A stretch of DNA of 5,138 bases from Chloroflexota bacterium (GTDB taxonomy: Bacteria; Chloroflexota; Dehalococcoidia; GIF9; AB-539-J10). The first letter of the stretch is position 1. The number at the start of each line of letters is the position of its first letter. Shown here in pieces: positions 1 through 5,138 of this stretch. The position numbers were made by a program, and so were the translations under genes. The stretch spans positions 915,234 to 920,371 of the forward strand of contig CP070793.1 of assembly GCA_020346965.1 (NCBI GenBank), given 5' to 3'. Below the pieces are notes generated by a model that was not told where the DNA came from, made no database searches, and saw only the letters and a program-made list of their open reading frames with translations.

Positions 1-495
1 GAGGAGGCAATAATCAGGGTGAACCCAATAGGTCTACCTGGAAAAGACGCGATTAAGGTGGTCACTGAAATCCTGGATACTTTGCTTGGATTGCTGGGTG
101 TAACGGGTAAGGTTGAAATACTATCCGACGAGATACCCCTGGACTTGGATATCAAGGGTGACGATTTAGGCATCTTGATTGGTCGACGAGGTCAGACACT
201 GGCTTCCCTGGAATACATCACCAAACTCATGGTAGTTGGACGATTGAAAGCGTGGGTACCACTGGCAATTGATGTTGCCGGATATAGAAAACGGCGTCGT
301 GATTCCTTGCAGAGGTTGGCCCTGTATCTAGCTGAGCAAGTAAAATCAAGACGCCGTGCCATAACAATGGAGCCGATGCCTGCCGATGAACGCCGCATTG
401 TGCATCTGACTCTGGCTGATAACCCGGATGTAACTACTCAGAGCATGGGTGAGGGTGAAAACAGGAAGGTGGTTATTTTGCTGAAACAAGGTTAG
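1..495 (+). CDS. jag: Jag/KhpB-type RNA-binding protein (KH + R3H), 5' end cut off
   Basis: The protein has a KH-like domain followed by an R3H domain, the arrangement of the Jag (KhpB, SpoIIIJ-associated) family. Members bind single-stranded RNA in the cytoplasm and in some firmicutes affect cell-wall elongation and division. The KH signature loop Gly-Arg-Arg-Gly is at 181-192, inside an ILIGRRGQTL stretch. The R3H signature (Arg-x3-His, in ERRIVHL) is at 391-405, preceded by the family-typical MEPMPADERR and followed by GEGENRKVVI. The frame is open to base 1 and its first codons (EEAIIRVN) resemble the end of a Jag-N domain, so I read this as a partial gene lacking its N-terminus. A GTG at 19 with a purine-rich GAGGAGG at 1-7 could mimic a start, but that would give a protein with no Jag-N domain. 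It ends 2 bases before ileS. Family assignment is firm; the true start lies outside the window. Confidence 0.9.
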   Translation, partial: EEAIIRVNPIGLPGKDAIKVVTEILDTLLGLLGVTGKVEILSDEIPLDLDIKGDDLGILIGRRGQTLASLEYITKLMVVGRLKAWVPLAIDVAGYRKRRRDSLQRLALYLAEQVKSRRRAITMEPMPADERRIVHLTLADNPDVTTQSMGEGENRKVVILLKQG

Positions 496-497
496 CC

Positions 498-3400
498 ATG
501 TTCCGGGAAGTAAATAGTAAGATTGACTTTGCTCAATTAGAGAGCGACATCCTTCGCTTCTGGAAAGAACAAGGCATTTTCGAAAAGAGCATCGAAGGAA
601 GGAAAAGGGGGCCACACTACGCCTTTTACGAAGGCCCACCTACAGCCAACGGCAGCCCGGGTGTTCACCACGTACTGTCTCGTCTCTATAAGGACGTTGT
701 TTGCCGATATAAGGCGATGAAAGGCTATCATGTGCCAAGAAAGGCAGGGTGGGATACCCACGGCTTACCCGTCGAGCTGGAGGTGGAAAACTCCCTTAAC
801 CTCAACAGCAAAACTCAGATTGAGGAATATGGGGTGGCTCGATTCAATGAGCATTGCCGCCAGAGCGCTTTCAAATATATTAAGGAATGGGAAGTTATGA
901 CGGAGCGGCTTGGGTACTGGCTAGATATGGATAATCCCTACATAACCTTAGACAATGACTATGTTGAATCTTGCTGGTGGACAATTAAACAGCTCTGGGA
1001 CAAGGGGTTGATTTATCGAGGGTATAAAGTAACACCACATTGCCCTAGATGTGGCACCTCCCTTAGCTCTCATGAAGTAGCTCAGGGCTACCGAGACGAT
1101 GCCGAAGATCCATCGATTTACGTGAAATTTAGGCTTGACACGGAACGGCCTGGGGGTAGCGATACTGCTCGATCAATCCTATCCTCAGGCACGCATACTT
1201 ATTTTCTTGCCTGGACCACCACCCCCTGGACACTCCCGGGGAATACTGCCCTAGCAGTAGCGCCTGAAGCTGACTACGCTGTGGTGGAGGTAGATGATGA
1301 ACATCTCATTCTGGCCGATGCTCTGCTTGGGCAAGCAGGGTTGGCTGGATATAGGGTAGTGGATGTAGTGAAAGGCAGCGATTTAATAGGACTGCATTAT
1401 GAGCGCCTATATGAGATTCCTATTGATTATAGTAAAGAGGACAGGCGTGCCTATCGTATTATCGGGGGTGATTTTGTGTCCATGGAGGAGGGGACGGGGA
1501 TCGTACATATAGCCCCGGCTTATGGTGAGATAGATTTTGAAGCAGGCGAGAGGGAGGGTCTACCCCTTGTCCATACTGTTGGCTTAGACGGTCTTATAAA
1601 AGCAATGCCTAGCGGTCTCACCCCCAAAAAGAGGTTAGAAATGCTTGAAGGCGCTACACTGGCTCTGGCGTTTGCACCACAGAAGCTGGCCTTACCCGGC
1701 AGAGGCAAGTTTATCAAAGATGCAGACAAGGACATACTTGATGACTTAGAATCCCGACACTTGCTCTTTCGCAGCGAGAGGATTACTCATACCTATCCCT
1801 TTTGCTGGAGGTGCGAAGCACCACTACTGTACTATGCCAAGCAGACTTGGTACATCAAAACAACAACAGCAAAAGAAGCTCTTATCGATGGCAACGCCGA
1901 AATAAACTGGTACCCGGATTATATTAAGCACGGCCGTTTTGGAGATTGGCTGGAGAACAACGTTGATTGGGCTTTTTCCAGGGAGAGGTACTGGGGAACT
2001 CCGCTCAATATATGGTGCTGTGAAGCTTGTGGCACCCCCGAATCTCCTACTTATGAGTGTGTTGGCAGCTTGGATGAATTGAGGTCGCAGTCAAGTCTTG
2101 ATGGCATGATCGTGCCCTTAGATTTACACCGTCCTTATGTAGATGGCATTACCTTTGCTTGTCCTAAATGTGGTGGCAGGATGCAGCGCGTTCCTGAGGT
2201 AATTGATGCTTGGTTTGATTCCGGAGCCATGCAGGTAGCTCAATGGCATTATCCATTTGAGAATGAAGATAAGTTCAAGGAGAATTCTCCTGCCGATTTC
2301 ATTTGCGAGGCTATTGATCAGACCAGGGGCTGGTTTTATAGCTTGCATGCTATATCAACTCTTCTTTTCAATCGCCCGTGTTTCAGGAATGTCATCTGTC
2401 TGGGACATGTTGTCGATGCTCAGGGTGAGAAAATGAGCAAGTCGAGAGGTAATGTAATCGATCCCTGCACTGTGTTCAATAATTATGGTGCAGATGCTCT
2501 GAGGTGGTATATGCTGATTTCTACTACGGGAGCAGATACCCATCGTTTCTCCGACAAGGTACTCGAAGAAGCAATACGTAAGTTTCTCCTAACTCTGTGG
2601 AACACATATTCCTTTTTCACTCTTTACGCTAACATTGATCGATTCGACGCCCAAGCTTTTGCGGCTGCTGAATATCAGTCGGACGCTTGTACGAAACTGG
2701 ACATATGGATTATATCCGAACTTAATCGTCTCATAAGCGTAGTCTCTGAACTGATGGATAGATACAATCCTACTGCTGCGGCACGCAGAATTGAAGAGTT
2801 CGTGAGCAATCTTTCTAACTGGTATGTAAGAAGAAACCGCCGCCGATTCTGGAAAAGCGAGAACGATGCCAATAAATCGGCTGCGTACACCACGCTATAT
2901 CAATGCCTCGTGACTTTATCTAAGTTATTAGCTCCCTTTGCACCATTTATTGCTGAAGAGCTTCACCAGAATCTATTTCGTTCAGTTGATCCTCAAGGCA
3001 CAGAAAGTGTTCATTTAATTGATTTTCCCATAGCGGACGAGACCAAAATCAATGATAAATTGAACAGCGAGGTTGAACTGACCATGAGGATAGCCAGCCT
3101 GGGCAGGGCAGCGAGGGCAAAATCTGGTATAAAGGTGCGGCAACCATTAAGTAAAGCAGTGGTGATTGTGGAAACCGAGGGAGAGAAGACAGCCTTAGAG
3201 AGTCTGGTCGGGGAGGTAATGGAAGAAATCAATGTTAAGCAAATCGTCGTTCTGGGTGAAGCGAGTGCAAGAAAGGAATTTTCATCAGACTTACCGGATT
3301 ACAGCGTGGCCAGTGATGCTAAGTACTGGGTTGCAATAAGTACTGAACTACCTCCTGAGTTAGTCGCTGAAGGTGTAAGTAGAGAATTTGTGCGTCATCT

Positions 3401-3632
3401 TCAGAATATGCGTCGCAATGCCAAGTTTAATATCACAGACCACATCATAACCTACTATCAGACAAAGGAACCGCTAATCAAGCAGGTAATAGATAATTTT
3501 GCTGATTATATTAAGCAAGAGACACTGTCTCGAGAACTCATAGATAGCTTACCGCCTGACGGGGTTTATAGTGAAAAACACAGGATATCGAATAAAGATG
3601 TGTCCTTGGCAATTGAAAAGAAGAAGACTTAA
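498..3632 (+). CDS. ileS: Isoleucyl-tRNA synthetase, type 2 (eukaryote-like), with GxHH signature
   Basis: This cytoplasmic class I enzyme charges tRNA-Ile with isoleucine using ATP. The 1044-residue length and the C-terminal region (about 860-990, including SLGRAARAKSGIKVRQPL and PELVAEGVSREFVRHLQN) fit type 2 IleRS rather than the roughly 930-residue type 1 form. Domains in order: Rossmann catalytic core with GPPTANG at 46-52 and signature G-V-H-H at 55-58, where HxGH is expected; CP1 editing domain with WTTTPWTLPGN (239-249) and GTGIVHIAP (332-340) followed by Asp346, aligned with the editing-site aspartate; WFDSG (572-576); intact KMSKS (645-649); then the anticodon-binding domain from about 735. 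Cysteine pairs C182/C185, C436/C439, C508/C511 and C555/C558 are likely zinc ligands. The start ATG follows AAGG at 488-491, within the end of jag, and the N-terminus MFREVNSKIDF matches the family. The 2-base gap from jag implies co-transcription. No frameshift is seen. Confidence 0.98.
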   Translation: MFREVNSKIDFAQLESDILRFWKEQGIFEKSIEGRKRGPHYAFYEGPPTANGSPGVHHVLSRLYKDVVCRYKAMKGYHVPRKAGWDTHGLPVELEVENSLNLNSKTQIEEYGVARFNEHCRQSAFKYIKEWEVMTERLGYWLDMDNPYITLDNDYVESCWWTIKQLWDKGLIYRGYKVTPHCPRCGTSLSSHEVAQGYRDDAEDPSIYVKFRLDTERPGGSDTARSILSSGTHTYFLAWTTTPWTLPGNTALAVAPEADYAVVEVDDEHLILADALLGQAGLAGYRVVDVVKGSDLIGLHYERLYEIPIDYSKEDRRAYRIIGGDFVSMEEGTGIVHIAPAYGEIDFEAGEREGLPLVHTVGLDGLIKAMPSGLTPKKRLEMLEGATLALAFAPQKLALPGRGKFIKDADKDILDDLESRHLLFRSERITHTYPFCWRCEAPLLYYAKQTWYIKTTTAKEALIDGNAEINWYPDYIKHGRFGDWLENNVDWAFSRERYWGTPLNIWCCEACGTPESPTYECVGSLDELRSQSSLDGMIVPLDLHRPYVDGITFACPKCGGRMQRVPEVIDAWFDSGAMQVAQWHYPFENEDKFKENSPADFICEAIDQTRGWFYSLHAISTLLFNRPCFRNVICLGHVVDAQGEKMSKSRGNVIDPCTVFNNYGADALRWYMLISTTGADTHRFSDKVLEEAIRKFLLTLWNTYSFFTLYANIDRFDAQAFAAAEYQSDACTKLDIWIISELNRLISVVSELMDRYNPTAAARRIEEFVSNLSNWYVRRNRRRFWKSENDANKSAAYTTLYQCLVTLSKLLAPFAPFIAEELHQNLFRSVDPQGTESVHLIDFPIADETKINDKLNSEVELTMRIASLGRAARAKSGIKVRQPLSKAVVIVETEGEKTALESLVGEVMEEINVKQIVVLGEASARKEFSSDLPDYSVASDAKYWVAISTELPPELVAEGVSREFVRHLQNMRRNAKFNITDHIITYYQTKEPLIKQVIDNFADYIKQETLSRELIDSLPPDGVYSEKHRISNKDVSLAIEKKKT

Positions 3633-3714
3633 CAGGCATGAAGATTGGATTTATCAATACAGAACAAGCGGGTCTTGGTTGCTGAATAAGTGATTTGAGT
3701 TTAGAGAGCCTATC
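3633..3714. other. Short convergent intergenic gap, no clear terminator
   Basis: These 82 bases separate the 3' ends of ileS (+) and the protease gene (-), where a bidirectional terminator would be expected. I see only weak hairpins. One is CAAG-CGGGT-CTTG at 3665-3677, with flanking A/T pairs if a base is bulged; another is the palindrome TCCTAGGA near 3713-3720. Neither is GC-rich or followed by a T-run on either strand, so intrinsic termination is not supported. Termination may depend on Rho or lie inside the opposing gene. Confidence 0.5.
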
Positions 3715-4809
3715 CTAGGAAGTAGGGTATTCAACCAGTCGCGCCGAGGTTATTTCAGTCTTCTCGCCTCTAACAAAAACTATCTCTACCTCTTCGCCGA
3801 TCCCGCTGGCTCGAATAGCCCGGATCAAGTCAGCAATATCAGTAACTTCCTGGCCCCCAAAGTGAATGATGATATCGTTTTCCATTAAACCCGCAATATC
3901 TGCAGGGCTGTCGTCAACTATTTCTAATATAAGCGCTCCATTATCCACAGTAAGGTTCATTGTTGTAGCTAGCAAGGGGTTCACTGTTTGCGCCCACACA
4001 CCAAGCCAGGGGTAAGTTACGTGACCATAACGAATCAGATCTCGAATAATAGGCTTGGCTTCATCACTACTTATGGCAAAGCCTATACCTTCCACTTCGG
4101 ATGCAACTATTTTGATGCTGGTAATACCTACCACCTCCCCAGACATATTCACCAATGGACCACCGCTGTTGCCGGGATTAATAGCCGCCGTAGTTTGAAT
4201 TAAACCGTACAGAGTGTTTCCATCAACGTTAACGGCTGCGTTTAAACGGGTGACTATGCCCTGAGTTGCTCCACCACCTCCTCCCAGAGCATTACCGATG
4301 GCTAACACCCAGTCACCAACAGATAATAAACCTGAGTCACCCCAATAGGCATAAGGCAAACCTGTGGCGTCTATCTTTATAACAGCGAGGTCGGATAGTC
4401 GGTCAGTGCCTACTATATTCGCTGACACAATTCTGCCGTCGTCCAACTCTACATAAATACTCTGAGCATTCTCAACTACATGGTTGTTGGTGACAATATA
4501 TCCATTATCATCGGTAATGATTCCGGATCCAACGGTATATTCCGTAGTCTCACCGAAGAAAGAAGATACACTTATCTCCGTAGTCAGGGAAACCACTGAG
4601 GGCATTACGCCTGCCACCACCGCAGAAAAATCAGGGAAAGGGATAGCTGGTTTACCCTCCGATGGAAATGCCCAATCGGGATCAATATACTGAGTTGAAT
4701 TATGAAATTGAGGAGGATTGGATGTTGGGAAAGGGAACAGAGCCCAAAGGACGATACCTAATGCTACCGCTCCTAATATTGCGAAACCCAGTATGTATTT
4801 TTTAGACAT
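3715..4809 (-). CDS. htrA: HtrA/DegP-family serine protease, membrane-anchored, one PDZ domain
   Basis: This is a trypsin-like HtrA protease, a family that degrades or refolds damaged envelope proteins outside the cytoplasmic membrane. The 364-residue chain starts with a short basic MSKK and one hydrophobic segment (about 5-24). No lipobox cysteine is present, so a signal anchor is more likely than a lipoprotein. A Pro-rich linker (about 26-60) follows. The protease domain carries the complete triad: His110 in TNNHVV, Asp140 in SDLAVIK and Ser215 in NPGNSGGPL. A single PDZ domain covers about 268-358 (YPWLGV, DDSPADIAGLMENDIIIHFGG, INxL-like IADLIRAI). The chain has no cysteine. Oddities: QTTAAINPGNSGG, where most homologues have QTDAAIN, and a run of five glycines at 176-180. 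It is the only reverse-strand gene here, convergent with ileS and divergent from pyrG, with its own promoter. Family is certain; which HtrA subtype (A, B, DegP) is not, so the symbol is generic. Confidence 0.95.
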   Translation of the reverse strand: MSKKYILGFAILGAVALGIVLWALFPFPTSNPPQFHNSTQYIDPDWAFPSEGKPAIPFPDFSAVVAGVMPSVVSLTTEISVSSFFGETTEYTVGSGIITDDNGYIVTNNHVVENAQSIYVELDDGRIVSANIVGTDRLSDLAVIKIDATGLPYAYWGDSGLLSVGDWVLAIGNALGGGGGATQGIVTRLNAAVNVDGNTLYGLIQTTAAINPGNSGGPLVNMSGEVVGITSIKIVASEVEGIGFAISSDEAKPIIRDLIRYGHVTYPWLGVWAQTVNPLLATTMNLTVDNGALILEIVDDSPADIAGLMENDIIIHFGGQEVTDIADLIRAIRASGIGEEVEIVFVRGEKTEITSARLVEYPTS

Positions 4810-4823
4810 TTCTAGCTACACTC

Positions 4824-4832
4824 ATTATAGCA
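4824..4832 (-). promoter_or_regulatory. Extended -10 promoter of the protease gene
   Basis: On the minus strand this reads TGCTATAAT, a perfect TATAAT (4824-4829 on the plus strand) preceded by the TGn extension. No good -35 is visible at 17 bases (TCCTGT), which fits the extended -10 class that tolerates a poor -35. The hexamer ends 14 bases before the ATG, so a start about 7 bases downstream would leave a leader of only about 7 bases with no Shine-Dalgarno sequence. Motif is seen; start point is inferred. Confidence 0.65.
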
Positions 4833-4846
4833 TTGCTAATAATAGC
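4828..4846. repeat. Alternating TAGC/GCTA inverted repeats over the protease promoter
   Basis: The plus strand reads TAGC-ATT-GCTA-ATAA-TAGC, two overlapping short inverted repeats sharing the middle GCTA. The right one, GCTAATAATAGC (4835-4846), is a near-perfect dyad with an AT-rich centre. ATAGCA also recurs as a direct repeat at 4827-4832 and 4842-4847, 15 bases apart, and a further TAGCTA lies at 4813-4818. The block overlaps the -10 and the spacer of the protease promoter, where an operator would sit. The arms are only four bases, so chance is quite possible. Confidence 0.3.
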
Positions 4847-4906
4847 ACAGGAAATCCATAAGGGAATTCATGGCAGTGGGTGTCGAATCATTTGAACGGG
4901 GGAGAC

Positions 4907-4936
4907 TTGACAATTCTAAGTCTTACTTTCTATAAT
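4907..4936 (+). promoter_or_regulatory. Full-consensus sigma-70/SigA promoter of pyrG
   Basis: TTGACA at 4907-4912 and TATAAT at 4931-4936 both match consensus in all six bases and are 18 bases apart, one more than optimal. Transcription would begin near 4943, within GAAAAGAAAC, giving a leader of about 70 bases before pyrG. The start region lacks the GGGC-type initial sequence used for CTP-sensing reiterative transcription of pyrG in some firmicutes, so that control is not evident. Confidence 0.85.
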
Positions 4937-4942
4937 GAAAAG

Positions 4943-5014
4943 AAACCCAATCTTGCTTCACCTTTTAGGACCGACCTACGAGATTTGACTTTCTCTATGA
5001 CTTTGTAATAAGCA
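4943..5014 (+). other. pyrG 5' leader without SD or attenuator
   Basis: The predicted untranslated leader is pyrimidine-rich. The only hairpin I find is weak: TAGG-ACCGA-CCTA at 4966-4978, four base pairs and no following T-run, so it is not an attenuator. No Shine-Dalgarno-like sequence lies within 4-12 bases of the pyrG start. TGACTTT occurs twice (4986-4992 and 4998-5004). A three-codon ORF, ATG-ACT-TTG-TAA at 4997-5008 followed by a second TAA, ends 6 bases before the pyrG GTG and is in the same frame. Confidence 0.5.
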
Positions 5015-5138
5015 GTGAGTAAGTATATTTTCGTCACTGGTGGTGTAGTCAGTTCTGTTGGTAAAGGGATTTCGGTAGCCTCCATCGGGAGAATATTAAA
5101 AAGTCGCGGTATATCCGTCTCAGTGCAGAAGCTAGATC
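5015..5138 (+). CDS. pyrG: CTP synthase, N-terminal fragment (right edge of window)
   Basis: The gene encodes the glutamine-dependent enzyme that aminates UTP to CTP, the last step of pyrimidine nucleotide synthesis, in the cytoplasm. Only 41 codons are inside the window. They match the start of the synthetase domain closely: [15 protein letters not shown] holds the P-loop-like nucleotide-binding motif ([10 protein letters not shown] at residues 9-18, Lys17), and QKLD (38-41) matches the conserved Lys and Asp that follow in the family. The start is GTG at 5015-5017. Two consecutive in-frame TAA codons at 5006-5011 exclude any longer version, and the protein begins where the family does. It is divergent from the protease gene and driven by the consensus promoter at 4907-4936. 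The glutaminase domain lies beyond the edge. Confidence 0.97.
   Translation, partial: MSKYIFVTGGVVSSVGKGISVASIGRILKSRGISVSVQKLD

Noticed and set aside
19..21. GTG as the true start of the jag gene, with GAGGAGG at 1-7 as ribosome site
   Set aside because: The frame is open to base 1 and the codons before the GTG encode a stretch resembling the end of the Jag-N domain, so the gene most likely begins upstream of the window.
346..639. Reverse-strand open frame of 97 codons across the jag-ileS junction
   Set aside because: It lies antisense to two well-supported conserved genes and shows no recognisable protein features.
3663..3680. Hairpin as ileS terminator
   Set aside because: The core stem is only four base pairs with a bulge in the extension, and no T-run follows on either strand.
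3638..3685. 15-codon ORF (MKIGFINTEQ...) after ileS
   Set aside because: Very short, no clear ribosome site or homology, and it lies in a convergent 3' gap; likely chance.
4935..4988. 17-codon ORF (MKRNPILLHLL...) as a pyrG leader peptide
   Set aside because: Its ATG overlaps the last bases of the pyrG -10 hexamer, upstream of the predicted transcription start, so it would not be on the transcript.
4943..5014. Riboswitch or CTP attenuator in the pyrG leader
   Set aside because: The leader is short, lacks a stable terminator hairpin and lacks the GGGC start needed for CTP-dependent reiterative transcription.

Overview
The window looks like a chromosomal housekeeping segment from a bacterium. 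The best guess is a Chloroflexota lineage of the Dehalococcoidia type. That placement is an inference from gene content, from a long type 2 isoleucyl-tRNA synthetase as the chromosomal ileS, and from an approximately even base composition judged by eye; no database search was possible. There are no RNA genes, mobile elements, CRISPR arrays or long repeats.

Layout. Positions 1-495 (+) hold the 3' part of jag/khpB, encoding a KH-R3H RNA-binding protein; it is cut by the left edge. Two bases later ileS (498-3632, +) encodes a complete 1044-residue isoleucyl-tRNA synthetase. The two are very probably co-transcribed. A short 82-base gap follows with no convincing terminator. Then comes a convergent gene, 3715-4809 (-), for a membrane-anchored HtrA/DegP-type serine protease with one PDZ domain. 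A 205-base divergent intergenic region (4810-5014) carries promoters for both flanking genes: an extended -10 promoter for the protease and a full-consensus sigma-70/SigA promoter for pyrG. pyrG (CTP synthase, +) starts at GTG 5015 and runs off the right edge after 41 codons.

How the genes relate. jag, ileS and pyrG serve RNA/translation and nucleotide supply, while the reverse-strand protease acts on envelope protein quality. The protease is its own transcription unit set between forward-strand housekeeping genes.

Most notable point. The class I signature motif of IleRS, normally HxGH, reads G-V-H-H (residues 55-58) in an otherwise intact type 2 enzyme. First and third positions are swapped. 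This GxHH form is one I recall being linked to very high mupirocin resistance in type 2 IleRS. Secondary points are the two strong but different promoters, the almost leaderless protease transcript, the Shine-Dalgarno-less pyrG start preceded by a three-codon ORF, and small sequence oddities around the protease active site. I see no wholly new multi-gene system here.
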